A DNA stretch of 64,000 bases from Sipunculus nudus (GCA_026874595.1 CM049313.1:70860659-70924658), one strand, 5' to 3'; positions 1-11,300 are shown, counted from the first letter of the stretch. Numbers and translations are program-made. The notes: a model not told the origin generated them from the letters alone.

Positions 1-1110
1 TGGATACAGTTAGGTAGGATCAGGGACGACTGGATACAGCTACGTAGGACCAGACTGAAGACTGGATACAGCTTGGTAGGAAGAGTAACCACTGGATACA
101 GCTAGATAGGACTAGGGACGATTGGATACAGCTAAGTAGGACCAGACTGAAGACTGGATACAGCTTGGTAGGAAGAGTAATCACTGGATACAGCTAGATA
201 GGACCAGGGACGATTGGATACAGCTGGGAAGAACTAGGGACGACTGGATACAGCGGGGATAGGACCAGCGACGACTGGATACAGCTGGAAAGGACCATGG
301 ACGACTTGGTACACCTTGATAGGACCAGAGACGACTGGGTACAGCTGGTTAGAATCAGGGACGACTGATACAGCTGGGTTAGACCAGGGACGACTGGATA
401 CAGCTGGGTAGGAGCAGGAATGACTGCATACAGCTTTTTGGACTGTGACTTTACAAAGTTAGATAGTACGCTTTATGACTAGACAGGGCTTGGTAGGATG
501 ACCCAGTTATTGTTGATGAGGACGCTAGATGCCTGGAAGCAGTTGGGTAGGACGCCGGACGATTTGATAAAGCTGGTTGGACTGTTACTTGACAAAGGTG
601 GATAGTACGCTTTATGACAGTGGATACAGCTGGGTTAACAGCTGGGGAGGACGCTAGATGACTTGGTACAGTTGGATAGGACCCTGGGCGACTGGATAGA
701 GCTGGGGTTACGGCTCGGGAGGACGCTAGATGACTTGGTACAGTTGGATAGGACCCTGGGCGACTGGATACAGCTGGGGTTACAGCAGGGGAGGACGCTA
801 GATGACTTGGTACAGTTGGATAGGACCCTGGGCGACTGGATACAGCTGGGGTTACGGCTCGGGAGGACGCTAGATGACTTGGTACAGTTGGATAGGACCC
901 TGGGCGACTGGATACAGTTGGGGTTACAGCTGGGGAGGACGCTAGATGACTTGATACAGTTGGATGGACCCTGGGCGACTGGATACAGCTGGAGTTACAG
1001 CTGGGGAGGACGCTAGATGACTTGGTACAGTTGGATAGGACCCTGGGCGACTGGATACAGCTGGGGTTACAGCTTAATGACTGGACACAGTTAGTTAGGA
1101 CGCTTTTTGA
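1..1110. repeat. Minisatellite array, 30-bp units passing into 72-bp units
   Basis: The motif TGGATACAGCT...AGGAC recurs every 30-32 bases from position 1 to about 440. Within this part a three-unit block of about 92 bases is itself repeated (31-122 and 123-214). From 661 to about 1,070 the unit is 72 bases, starting at 661, 733, 805, 877, 949 and 1,020, with one single-base deletion in the fifth copy. The 72-base unit is a 30-base monomer plus a 42-base extension. Between the two parts a longer block containing TAGTACGCTTTATGAC occurs twice (about 440-480 and 575-625). Because 72 is a multiple of three, one frame stays open for 117 codons; I regard that as a by-product of the repeat. The array begins before the window. 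Confidence 0.95.
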
Positions 1111-2040
1111 CCGGGACTAATCGGAACAGAACAGTCGGTGACTCTATACAAAAAATGCCGTTGTTGACATATTTTAAATGTTTATTATCATTATGCTTGT
1201 ATTGAGCTTGGTCTAACAACTTTTTATATTTTTGTTGCAGGTAAGTCCATGGTTTCTTAAAATAAGCCGTTCACACTTCACATGCAACTACAGGTAAGTT
1301 GCATTACACAGAACCGGTCATAAATAAATGCAGTTATGGTTGTGCGTTGAAAAACCAGGTACGTGTTCGGTTAAACAAAAGGTAATGTAAGGGATGTATT
1401 AAAGTCACGAGCACAGGCCAAGTGCTGTTACTGTTCATTTCACAAATAACTTTGGCCATAGTGCCAACATGTTGTGAAAAAACGGTAAAATGGATCAATT
1501 TGGACAAAAACCCCCGCTAAGTATGTGTACAAATTTCGAGAATGACTGATGGTATACAATAATAAAGACCGGACTTGAAATTACATTTTTTCTGTTTGCC
1601 TGTTAAGCATAGCTCCTCTTGTTTAACACCTTTGGAATCATCCGATTTTGATAGTTTATGGGATTAAACGAGTATTCACGCTTTGAATAAAGCATTACAA
1701 ATGTCACTTAAAAAAAGTATGATTTTGAAAATTGCTTTGTTTAATAATTATTCAATTTTTTGAGGTAAAACAAATATTCACACTCCTTCATATGGTTTCT
1801 ATAAGATGTGAAGCGACTGTCGTCTTATGGCTTATGCCAGTCTCTGTTAATGCGTTCTGTGATATCTGCAGGTGATCCGTTGAGGGTTGTATATAAGGTT
1901 AAAGGCACCTGAACACGTAATAGGCAAGTTATATATACACCCGAAATATAGTATTTTTCCTCCTCAAAACATTATGGTATCTGCTAATATTTCGTACTAA
2001 AACCGTTTGCTTGCTTTTGTACTCATGTGTGGAAAAGCGT
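1111..2040. other. AT-rich unique sequence; nothing but a possible small exon
   Basis: I see no repeat, RNA gene or long frame here. The only notable item is the pair of splice-like sites around 1,241-1,293, listed separately. Confidence 0.5.
1241..1293 (+). other. Possible small internal exon bounded by consensus splice sites
   Basis: A thymine-rich tract ending TTTTTGTTGCAG stops at 1,240 and makes a good splice acceptor. Fifty-three bases later, at 1,293/1,294, stands the donor CAG|GTAAGT, which matches the animal consensus. Of the three frames across these 53 bases only the first is open, starting VSPWFLKISR; the other two contain TAA. CAG|GTAAGT also occurs at 1,238-1,246, so the acceptor AG is immediately followed by a second donor-like sequence, which is odd for a real exon. 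No neighbouring exon can be tied to it and the peptide is not recognisable. Confidence 0.2.
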
Positions 2041-2060
2041 GCATCGCGCTGGTGTAAAAT

Positions 2061-2279
2061 ATGAACAAAGCGGACACGCGACCCGACGGCCGTACCGCGC
2101 CACTTCACAGAGTAACTGTTTCCGCCAAAACGAAGTTTTACGGATACTATGTTTTTGACCGGGTTCCGCCGCCGCGTTCGTTTACGGAGAACTCCTCTGA
2201 GGCTACTGGACGGATTTTTCCGAAACTTACACCAATTATCGGGTCACATGTGAACTGGTGCCTAACCAATTGGCCTTGA
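2061..2279 (+). CDS. Hypothetical 72-codon open frame beside a tandem repeat
   Basis: This ATG-initiated frame begins MNKADTRPDGRTAPLHR and is GC-richer than its surroundings at the start. No signal peptide, membrane span or known domain is visible. Its last codons run toward the 279-base tandem repeat that follows, and the bases after the stop (CCCAGCGTCCGTTTGTGCG) already resemble the repeat motif CACAGCGTCCATCTGTTTG. The frame may therefore be the flank of the same element rather than a gene. There is no ribosomal or codon-level evidence for translation. I keep it only because it has a true ATG and a distinct composition. Confidence 0.12.
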   Translation: MNKADTRPDGRTAPLHRVTVSAKTKFYGYYVFDRVPPPRSFTENSSEATGRIFPKLTPIIGSHVNWCLTNWP

Positions 2280-2289
2280 CCTCTGACCT

Positions 2290-3200
2290 TTCCTCTCTGC
2301 CCAGCGTCCGTTTGTGCGTCTGTTTCCCCACATAAACCCACATATCTCGGGAACCGTTTGACCGATCAGGAAAAAAAAATGTACAAAAGTAGCCCTTTGA
2401 TAACTTAATAACATACACAAAAAATTGTGGCGCCACCTGCAACCATGTTTGCACAGTATACATCTGTTTATCTGCCTTGGGTTAAAATCACTCATATCTT
2501 TGCAGTGGTTTGACTAATTCACCTGAAGTTCGGCATGCGTATACATCCTAGATAGCTTTCTTGATTTTATGACAGGTGGCGCCACCTACATTCATGTTCA
2601 CGCTGCAAACATTAATGCTCATATCTCGGGAATCGTTTGACCAATCAGGAAAAACAATTACACAAATGTAGCCCTTGGACAGCTTCATAACATATACAAA
2701 AATGGTGGCGCCAACTGCAGCCATTTTTGCATGGCGTCCATCTGTTTGTCTGCCTTGGGTTAAAATCACTCATATCTCTGCGGTGGTTTGGCCAAATTAC
2801 CTGTAATTCGGCACGCGTATACATCCTGGATAGCTTTCTTGATTTTATGACAGGTGGCGCCAGCTCCATTCACGTTCACGCTGCAGACATTAATGCTCAT
2901 ATCTCGGGACTTGTTTGACCTATCAGGAAAATTGTTTTACACAATGTAGCCCTTGGATAGCTATATACCATACACAAAAATGGTAGCGCCACCTGAAGCC
3001 ATTTTTGCACAGCGTCCATCTGTTTGTCTGCTGTGGGATAAAATCAATCATATCTCTGCAGTGGTTTGACTTTTCCACCTGAAATTTTGCATGTGTATAC
3101 ATCTTGGATAGTTTCTCATTCAAATAACAGGTGGCTCCCCCTACAATCATGTTTACGTGGCAGACATCCATTCTAATATGTAACACATGTAACTCTATTT
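2290..3200. repeat. 279-bp tandem repeat, three copies
   Basis: The phrase CATATCTCGGGA starts at 2,341, 2,620 and 2,898, giving periods of 279 and 278. Each copy then carries in the same order CCGTTTGACC-ATCAGGAAAA, TGTAGCCCTT, a GGCGCCA-containing segment, CATCTGTTTGTCTGCC, a TCATATCTCTGCAGTGGTTTG segment and GATAGCTTTCTTGATTTTATGA. The third copy decays after 3,100, and a partial unit precedes the first (about 2,290-2,340). Several minus-strand frames across the copies look alike only because 279 is divisible by three. The structure suits a small satellite or the internal repeats of a non-autonomous element; no termini are recognisable. Confidence 0.9.
2574..2587. other. 14-bp perfect palindrome AGGTGGCGCCACCT
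   Basis: This sequence equals its own reverse complement. It sits at one end of a 279-bp repeat unit. The matching site in the next unit (about 2,852) reads AGGTGGCGCCAGCT, with one arm base changed. A second GGCGCCA site lies in the middle of each unit (2,429 and 2,706). It could be a dyad binding site or a hairpin. Confidence 0.75.
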
Positions 3201-3210
3201 CCCCTTGCAA

Positions 3211-3739
3211 CTCAATCCATGCCTCACTTCACCCGTCTCAGTCTGATTCTGGCGGACACACGTAGTCGCTTGTCGACTACCCGTATTCTAGTTAGTCTCT
3301 TCTTTCAAATTACTTTTTTGTTTGGGAGACGTCGCGCAAGCGCAAAATCAGACCTCTGTTAAAATAAAAAGACGCAAGTGGACTGTGTTTGTAAGTTCGT
3401 GTGTCGGGATGGTTTCGCTAGGAAAGTCTTGTATTCAGCAAAAATGAGCTGATAAGAATAAGGCATATATTATAGTAAATGTTCATGTACCTGTGATTGT
3501 TGGTACCTTGCTATGAATGACTACTTTTTTTCCAAATGTGTAGACAATACTATGTACAATATCCTTAAATGTGACCTGCATAAGTTTAGCATATATTCTC
3601 CGCAACTTGTCATTAAATTGGTCTATGAATAGACTGGTTGCGGACGTTAACTTGCCGTATCTGCTCTGTAAGAGAGTAAAGTCGATTGTTTTGTGTTGTG
3701 TGTCGCTTTATTAAGTAAAAAAGTAGAATTCTTCATTCT
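3211..3739. other. Unique sequence, no gene seen
   Basis: I see no long frame or repeat array. A stretch near 3,410-3,460 (GATGGTTTCGCTAGGAAAG onward) weakly resembles 30,110-30,160, so it may be part of an old dispersed element. Confidence 0.4.
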
Positions 3740-4065
3740 AACGAATGCAAGCCTCCGCAATGTGAGGGTCACTATTATAAGATACTCCGAAAACCGTGTT
3801 TGCGTTCACATATTCAGCCCATATTCCAAGGTTCATCGTTCATATAAGTAACTTTACATTAATTTTTTTGAATATTCCTTGATGACGTTCCTGAATGCGG
3901 ATCATGTGCAGGAACGACAAAAAAATCTAATCGATTCTTCATTCGCCCGAAATGCCCTGAAGATTTCATAGGGTCCCGTTCATGTTTGCGTGAATGATGT
4001 TGTGAACAAACAGACACACGCATACACGCACACATGAACGCATACCCACCCTAGCGGAGGAAAAA
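3740..4065 (+). mobile_element. Dispersed repeat family X, copy 1
   Basis: This segment aligns in order with 7,330-7,645. Shared landmarks are ACGAATGCAAGCCTCCGC, CCCATATTCCAAGGTTCAT, GAATATTCCTTGATGACGTTCC, GTTGTGAACAAACAGACACAC, ATGAACGCATACCC and GCGGAGG near the end. Divergence is substantial and small insertions and deletions are frequent, so both copies are old. Neither copy shows inverted ends, a target-site duplication or a coding frame in common. I infer a non-autonomous dispersed element. Confidence 0.65.
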
Positions 4066-4758
4066 ATGAAAAGCAGATCGCATCTCCACTCAGTATATAA
4101 TCCAATTTTTTTTTAATGACTAAGAATTAAATTAAGTGACTAAATCTAACTGGCTGGTTTGTGAAAGTTTATGCATCCAGTGACACAGGACAGAACCTTG
4201 ATCCATCAGACCATGACTAATTACATTTCATAATTTTTGGTCAGTAATTTCTGTTACAAATATTTAAAACATTGATCTTGATGGGTGCTTTAAAGTTGAA
4301 ACCATGGTGAGGACTGTACTTAACTTACTTTCTTAACTTTGTCATATTGTTGTTTTCTCTTTCATTGGCAGTTTTATGGAAGTAATGATACGTGTCTAGG
4401 TATTTTATTCTTATAACGTACACACAGGGATAAACAGGAATACTCAATTCTTCCAGCATTCAAAAATGTTCAATCCATGTTCGATAGATGACCACGCACT
4501 CTTAAACTACTGAGATAGGGATCTATTCAAGGCCCATGAGAGGTATTATAATAAATGCTGGTATAATATAAACGAACAGCCAAAGTTCATTTTCCTCATG
4601 AACATTAGGACATTTGTTAATGCTATATACATGACCGCTGTGTACATAATGCAGAAAACCGCACTGAAGTATCTTTTATATAACTTTTGCTTATGTAGAA
4701 ATTTGAAACGGATTAATTTTAATAACAACCAGATTGTAAACAATTATCGGACAAAATG
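4066..4758. other. AT-rich unique sequence, no gene seen
   Basis: There are only short frames on both strands between 4,546 and 4,840, with low-complexity translations. One of them runs into the hAT-like fragment. Confidence 0.5.
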
Positions 4759-5036
4759 CAGAGGCGGAGCCAAGGGGGGCCTCAGGGGACCATGCCCCCC
4801 TCCGATCCAGTTCTCCCTGTCCTCCCGGAATTTCACCTAATTTAATTATAATAAAACTTTCTGACCACAATCATGAAATCCTTTCACTGACTTCCGCAGA
4901 TTTTGGACTTAAAGCATTGCACATGCAGTAATTAATGTATTGTTTATTGATAATTCTACATGTGAGTTGTTATAAATATATATATATATATATATGAGTT
5001 GTTATATATATATGTATATATTATATATATATATAC

Positions 5037-5081
<45 letters not shown>

Positions 5082-5085
5082 TATT
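4759..5085 (+). mobile_element. hAT-like non-autonomous element, copy 1 (3' end lost)
   Basis: The left end CAGAGGCGGAGCCAAG resembles the left terminus of the copy at 47,114 (CAGGGGCTTAGCCAAG). Next comes a G-rich/C-rich segment AGGGGACCATGCCCCCC, then about 150 bases that align with 47,157-47,310, including GCACATGCAGTAATTAATG and TTGATAATTCTACAT. After that lies a long (TA)n stretch (about 4,977-5,085). The expected right terminus (TTGGCTACGCCCCTG type) is not found, so this copy is truncated. Confidence 0.6.
4977..5085. repeat. (TA)n microsatellite
   Basis: This is interrupted TA dinucleotide sequence, broken by a short GAGTTGTTATA duplicate near 4,995. It occupies the same position in the element as the TA run of the copy at 47,346-47,388. 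Confidence 0.95.
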
Positions 5086-7190
5086 TTATAACGGAGGAAG
5101 GAGAGGAAATTAAACGGCTGTACCGTGTCTTCTCCCTCTGGGTTTCAGCCGAATTGGACACCATAACGACTGGTCAGGTCAATCAAGATGCCACCAAAAT
5201 CGACCTGTTTCCTGATTGACCAGTTCCGTTGGGACATTTAATTATGTATAGCTGTTCTTGTTGTGATGGTAAGGTCAGCGCATATACAGAAACTTTAGTC
5301 GATATGTTCGGTCAAAGGAATGTGTTGTCCAATTTTTAAACTGTATATTACGTTCTATATATATATATATCTATGTCAATTTGTACCAATGGAAACCGTC
5401 ACCCCTGTGTCGACGTGTCTGTTTAGACGAATCATGTTTGTGATGATTAAAACGCAAAAAAATATGTGCACCAGGAAAGTGCTGATCGTAACTAACTTAA
5501 GAATGCTGCGGAAAGTGCACAAGAGAAGATTGAATAATGAACAAATCTATTTTGGAAATTTCACTACCCATGGCCACCTTTTTTGCGATAAATTTTGTTA
5601 AAATGCACAAAAGCTGACCTTTGATTGCCTCAGGGGTAAGACCTACAAATGTGGCGATTATCTGACAGCAAACTACTACTCTCATTTGTATTGATTTCAC
5701 ATAATTAAGTCAAAATTAAATATAAGTAAATAGACATACGGAAGACGTCACAATAGTGTTTGCAATAACTGGTATCGTCATCCATACGTCACTCATACAT
5801 GACATTTATAGACAGGTATGGCCAGTTCAAATGATGCCATCGTTCTTGCAGCGTTATATGACAAGTCTACCCTATCCCAGCCTCGCAAAATAAAAATAAT
5901 TTATTACATATTTCTTTAAATTATCCTAAATCTGCAGAGATAAAAGCTGAAATTTCGCAGATAACAATATAAATTTGAAAGTAAAAATTCGATAATTAAA
6001 ATGGACAGTGGTGTTGGAACTATATAGTGTCATCGAGTGATTCCGTATACCCACAAGAACGTTTCGTTCCCTCATGTCCTTGTTTCATACTGATGCTCCT
6101 ATTAAAGGAGGGACGGACCGTAAACGAGAGGAGGCGATATTTTATTTTTTTTTAAATTTTTTCTTAGGTTACGATCCAAGTGTCCTCTGATCAGGGAAAA
6201 GCATGAAAATAACGGAATTTCTTTTTGCGAAACATGTAAATGCACTACATAATAAAGGAAATCCTATCAAAAATTATCTATTTTTTTCTCTTGAGAGATG
6301 AAAATCAAATTAAATTTTTTTAAGTAGGAGGTTAAAATTGACGCGGACGGTGCCTTAGAACCATACCTTTAATTTTTTTGGCCTAACCGACAAACATGTG
6401 TAGCCCTTGGGAAATCGTATGATTCGCTAAGTCCACACTTCATTCACCAATATGACACCAACCCTGGTGTTTGCTTCAAGGGCGGTAAACTAGAACTGAC
6501 TAATTAGATAACTCCACTCTCTGATAAATATTTAATGTGTTGCAAGTAGCGGGGCCCTCGTTATATTTGACACCAGTACCGTCCCGGCCAGGTAATCTGG
6601 TAAAAACTTGACCAATCATATGAAGCCGTGGTACTCCTACTGTACATCCATAATTATGATATGTATCCGGTCTGAGGGTCAGAGGGAGATGTACGCCACT
6701 GCGGCTTACCAACACATTTCGACCTAAATGCCTGATAAGCCCATTGCAATTATTTAATTAAATAAAATTTGTTGTTCTTCTTATTCGCCTCTGCCTTTTT
6801 CCGTGAATCAGATTTTTTTTTTTGCAAATGAAGACCAGGTTCTATCTAATGTTGCTAATTTGTGCTACGGCAGAATCTCTAAAAGAGTTCTTAAATGTAT
6901 AGAAAATGAGCTACCTTTTGTGTTGAGCATTACACAATTTCAAGAAATGGAGCTATTGTTTTGTCTTTTCTAAGCAAGCTGGCATAATTTTAAGCATTGT
7001 CTCTCGATCGGGAAAAATTTTAGCAGCATATTTTTTGTTCCCAGATTAAGTAGAATAATATATTTGTGTGGTTTAAATAAAAGAAAACATGCTTAATAAA
7101 CAAAAACAGTGCCGGAAATACATCAGACTTTCAAAACTTTCAAATCGTTTCTACACCATTGCAGGGGAATACGCCATACAAATGCCTTAG
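5086..7190. other. AT-rich sequence without identifiable genes
   Basis: A short (TA)n run lies near 5,357-5,370. At 5,158-5,215 an imperfect inverted repeat is visible: ACTGGTCAGGTCAATCA on the left and TGATTGACCAGT on the right, with a five-base bulge. The small frames at 5,320-5,601 and on the minus strand at 5,497-5,700 and 6,500-6,715 have no recognisable product. Confidence 0.5.
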
Positions 7191-7207
7191 CCCCCCCCCC
7201 CCCCCCC
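7191..7207. repeat. C17 homopolymer
   Basis: Seventeen consecutive C. This is one of a dozen such G/C tracts in the window. Confidence 0.99.
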
Positions 7208-7329
7208 GCTTCACTGGCTCGCTATATTAGCGCCTTTTTACAAACTCCCTATCCGTCCCTAAGGAATTTGGCTATATTACGTAACTTACGTTTATACAGA
7301 AATCACTTGAGACTAGAAACTTGCATTTT

Positions 7330-7645
7330 TTTACGAATGCAGGCCACCGCCATGTCTTTAATGTTTAATGAACTTCGCAACCCGTATTTTCATTCACTTT
7401 ATATTGGCCAATATTACCAGGTTCATTGCTGCACATGTTCCATAACAAGTGTTCCGCAACAACTTTGTAAATATTCCGGGACGTCGTTCCTTGATTCGGA
7501 TCAAACGCCTGACCCACACCAACGGGATGCCCAGGTAATTTTATGGGATTTAATTCGTGACAGCGTGAAATATGTTTTGAACAAACGCACATACACACTA
7601 AAACTGAAATGAACGCTTATGTTCCTGGCGGAGGCAAAACTCAGG
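7330..7645 (+). mobile_element. Dispersed repeat family X, copy 2
   Basis: This copy is collinear with 3,740-4,065. It carries ACGAATGCAGGCCACCGC, GCCAATATTACCAGGTTCAT, TAAATATTCCGGGACGTCG, TTTTGAACAAACGCACATAC, ATGAACGCTTATG and GGCGGAGG. A 167-codon open frame without an ATG start covers 7,109-7,612. It runs through the C17 tract and most of this element, and the frame is not preserved in copy 1, so I do not treat it as a gene. Confidence 0.65.
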
Positions 7646-10239
7646 CATCAGCGTTTTTCCTATGTCGATAAGGAAGAACTTCTAAGCGTACTGTACTTTT
7701 TTTCTGTAAACAAACTAGTTATTCTTTTCTGGATATAATGTACGTATTACAGATCTCATGAAATAATTTCAGTACACCCTAAATATATAATGCCTATATT
7801 TGGTAAGTGATCGAGAAATGATTAGTGATGGACCTAAATTTGAGAAAAGAAACGTGAAATGGTGTAGCACGGGGCATAACGTGTTTAATTATGTAAAATA
7901 GGGAAAAGCCTTCAAGAACGAAAACCTGGCTACCACATATGAATGACACACGACTCTGGAAAACTCCGTCACTTTTTTTTCAATTTCTTAAACCTGAGTT
8001 AGCCTTGACATTTTCGTTATCTGGGTCTCATGTTTACTCAGGGCGATGTTGTATGACGCTAGCTGACGAATAAATAGGGCATTCCGGTATACTGCTGAAT
8101 AATCTACGAGATTCAGGAGTCTGCTTGCAGATGTAAACTGGTAACAGAGTAATACAAACACAGCATACTCTGCCACTGTTCCTCGTGTAAACATATAGAA
8201 AAAATTCAAGTTTAAAGTACTTATGTTATGTTTTGATTCTTGTGTGTCCTTATGTATAACTACAGTCTACGGGAGTTTAATATGCAGACTTTCATTTGTC
8301 AGTATTGTGTAATGTTTATAAACTATACTGTATCATTTTCAAAATAAAATTTTTCTGGGGATGTAAATGATAATCGAGGAGACAGAGTAACGTGGTAGTG
8401 TAATCTCACGGAGACAACTCCCCAGAAAAATTAATGTGAAAAAAAACATGATACACAGCAAACACAAAAAAAAGGAGACATATGAACAGTAATGAGAGTT
8501 TCAGGGCCTAATAGCGCTTGGTAGCAGTCTATGTCATGATAGGACGGAGATACGTCCATTTGTTTTTTCATTAGAGGATAGGGTCACGATGATCATATCA
8601 GTTAAGCTGGTCCATACGTTGTAGCCAGAGTATGTAGTACTCGTTGTACTCTTTATACCGTAAATCCTCGAAATTACGACCACCATCGCTAACTCGATAA
8701 AGCGGTCGCATTTGCGGGGTTGTCTTATATAGAGCAAATAAGAATTGGGACTTGTAAGCGCTCTTTGTTGTTAGGTTGTCGCTAAACCCAGGTAGTCGGT
8801 ACGCGTGGTTGTACTATATAACTAATATATGACAAAATAAGCGCTCAGAAGTAATTTTTATTTCGCCAAGTAAGCTATCTGTGTACCACCATGCCATTAT
8901 GTATAAGCAAAAGTAACCGAGGAAGTTAAAGTAAAGCAAGAATTTGCTAACAGCAAGTTTTTCATGTTGTTAACGCGCTGCGGATACAATATACAAGCTA
9001 CGTGCAAGTCAGGGCTTATATCGGTAAATATTGCAATGTAGGTATCTTTGCAAAACACAGGACTTTTTATCTGCTCTGACTTCGTATCAAAAGACATCAA
9101 GGCTCTTCTAGAATTAGCTTCATTATTCCATGTTATAAATATTTTCATGCACTTCCTAAATTGATTTTCTTCGTTTGAAAATATTACAGTTGAAGAAGTC
9201 TCATTGTTATAGCTCCTATCCTTGAATCGTTGGTTGGTTTGTATGTTAGCAACTTAACGCAGAGAGTTATGAACAGATCTTAATGAAATTCTATGGAAGG
9301 TTAGAATAGCAAACAAAGAACAAGCCCTTATATTTTGGAGGTAATCTGATAACTTTCAGATTATCAGAACTATATGCCATTGTGAAAAAGGGCAATACCT
9401 ATATTCATGGAGAGACCGCTCCATTCAAAGAGATAAGGGACTGTGGAAGTACGGGAACTTGATTATGGGGACTCCGGTTTTGGGTAACAGGTAGTCGCAT
9501 GATTACACAGATCTATAGCTTTCTTTGTGCATTCCAACAAAGTTAAGACACAATAAACGAAAACAAATTACGACCTATGCTATACATGCACGCTGTAGCA
9601 GGTAAATTACCACGCCATATCACGGGACTTAATGAGTGTATGTAATGGAACGGTTAGGAGTACCTAGAATCAGGATGTAGATGGGATCCTTTTACCAAAT
9701 CCTTACAAATTGTTTAAATAATGCGGAAATCTACTATTGCTAAGTAACAGTTTCATTCTTGTTCTACAAAGAATATGAAATAAACAAAACTGCTGCGCCA
9801 AACTTGTTTCTAATAATAAAAAGGAAACTTATTTAACCTTTACAACCTAATCAGCCGTATTGATGGCCATTTGGATAACCGATTTTGATGACTCCCTAAA
9901 ATTGAACCCCTATTAGGCTAAGTGCAAATTAAGGTATCTGCCGGTGTTTTTCTTTAAAAGGCCAGATGTTCCTTGTGTTGTTAAATGATGGTTGTACTCG
10001 CTGCAGCTGGAAGATCGTCAACCATGGGTGCTCGTAATAGCGGGATGGTCGTTAAAACGAGTTTTCTTTGTTTCCGACCACAGCTTTAATCTCTTGAAAT
10101 GTTGTGGGCAGCTTTCCTTCATATTTTGATCTGCTATGGAGTCGGTTGCATGGAAAACACATAAACACTATTTTCTTTTTTCAGCAATGGTTCACAAGGC
10201 CAGTATAAAGTCTTATAGTGTAGACGGGGATGTATTTCC
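7646..10239. other. AT-rich unique sequence apart from one inverted repeat
   Basis: I see no coding evidence. Minus-strand frames at 7,988-8,209, 8,534-8,737 and 8,897-9,148 are short and unrecognised. The hairpin at 8,348-8,432 is listed separately. Confidence 0.5.
8348..8432. repeat. 14-bp perfect inverted repeat around a 57-base loop
   Basis: AATTTTTCTGGGGA at 8,348-8,361 is mirrored exactly by TCCCCAGAAAAATT at 8,419-8,432. The whole fold-back is 85 bases. It could be a tiny inverted-repeat element remnant. No flanking duplication is evident. Confidence 0.75.
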
Positions 10240-10294
10240 GCAGGAATTTGATGCCCAAATTGCGAAAATGACCGATTTAGCATAAACAGGATAA

Positions 10295-10330
10295 GAACTT
10301 ATGAAAAATGTTAGGTAACAAATTTTCAGA
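10295..10330. repeat. Short repeat matching 13,945-13,970 in inverse orientation
   Basis: GAAAAATGTTAGGTAACAAA here is the near-exact reverse complement of TTTGTTACCTAACATTTTCC near 13,950. Both sites lie within a few hundred bases of a GATGGCC/GGCCATCTTGG motif, which suggests two pieces of the same dispersed element in opposite orientation. Confidence 0.5.
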
Positions 10331-10514
10331 TCCCTCTAACACCGAAAGTCCAAGAAGGCCGGCTTCACCATTAGTATCATTGAGTGTTAGGGATAAAGAG
10401 TACTTGCATGTGTAACAGAACGACGTTTGCTTAGAAATTGAATAAGATAGTGCTTGCTTTCAATTTCTTTGCACTTAAGCTGATGAATGAATGCAGGTTA
10501 TTATTTTTTATGAA

Positions 10515-10770
10515 CCCTGTGACCCAAAGGAATCCAAGATGGCCACCACTGCAGTCTTAACATAGAGATAATACTTTAATACTGTAATTGTCGCATAAAA
10601 CTTAATGATATTAGATAGATTTATACGTTTTTTAATGTGTTCTGTTGATTGCAGCTAAAAAGGAGTTTTTATGAGCTCTCTCATCCCAGGGAATCAAAAA
10701 GGGCGACCATGGCAATCTTAACTTAAAGATAATGATAAAATAGTGCAATTGTCGCATAATTTATGTATTA
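10515..10770. repeat. Diverged tandem duplication of about 160 bases
   Basis: GGAATCCAAGATGGCCACC...TCTTAACATAGAGATAAT...GTAATTGTCGCATAAAAC at about 10,530-10,602 recurs as GGAATCAAAAAGGGCGACC...TCTTAACTTAAAGATAAT...GCAATTGTCGCATAATTT at about 10,691-10,763. Both copies are preceded by a TTTTATGA segment. The first copy contains AAGATGGCC, a YY1-like core. Confidence 0.7.
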
Positions 10771-11159
10771 ATATTTTAAAGCATAAACACATCTTGGGCA
10801 CTTCATTGTCTCATGTTATGTGATATGGTGATCAAAAGGAAATAGACCTTATAAAATTGATGCTCATAATCTCTTTTTTATATTGCTGATTCTCTCATAG
10901 TAGTACTATGTCGTCAAGGTGCCTACCATATTACAACAAAACAAACATTTATAATCAATTTGTTTGGTTATATGGAAGATTCCAAGATTCCAAAAGCCTT
11001 TTTTTATAATTTTGTTTTGATGGAGGTAGCCGCTACCATTTTTTAATGCAACCTTAACTACATATATGTAAATCTGTAGCTTTCTTACGTGACAGGGCAG
11101 TATCACACGCTTTCTCTCATTTTATATCCTGGCATTAACCAAGCCCCAATGACTTCTGC
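10771..11159. other. AT-rich unique sequence, nothing seen
   Basis: There are only short unrecognised frames. Confidence 0.5.
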
Positions 11160-11300
11160 ACCTGCGGGTCCTGGATGCGTGATCATCCCCATTGCTGGGT
11201 CTAATCACCGAGGATCCTCCAAAAGGAGCACTCGTTTGTGAGTAAACCAAGGCCGTTGGGCACGACCTTCCCATACGCCTGGATGGAATCACTGTCGAGT
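11160..11300 (-). mobile_element. tRNA-derived SINE family S1, 3' body only
   Basis: Read on the minus strand this segment contains CGTGCCCAACGGCC, ACTCACAAACGAGTGC, CCTTTTGGAGGATCCTCGGTG, GACCCAGCAATGGGGATGAT and GACCCGCAGGTGC in order. The same landmarks occur in the copy at 63,080-63,300 and in part at 60,200-60,300 and 28,447-28,565. The tRNA-like head is absent here, as expected for a 5'-truncated insertion. A C12 tract and a C7 tract flank its head-proximal side (11,326-11,345). Confidence 0.65.

Noticed and set aside
663-1016. 117-codon open frame
   Set aside because: It lies wholly in the 72-bp minisatellite and starts at TTG; the frame stays open because 72 is a multiple of three.
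2147-3210. Minus-strand frames containing SDFNPRQ
   Set aside because: They fall in the 279-bp tandem repeat; the shared peptide reflects the repeat period of 93 codons.
7109-7612. 167-codon open frame
   Set aside because: It has no ATG at the start, crosses a C17 tract and the dispersed family X copy, and is not preserved in the other copy.
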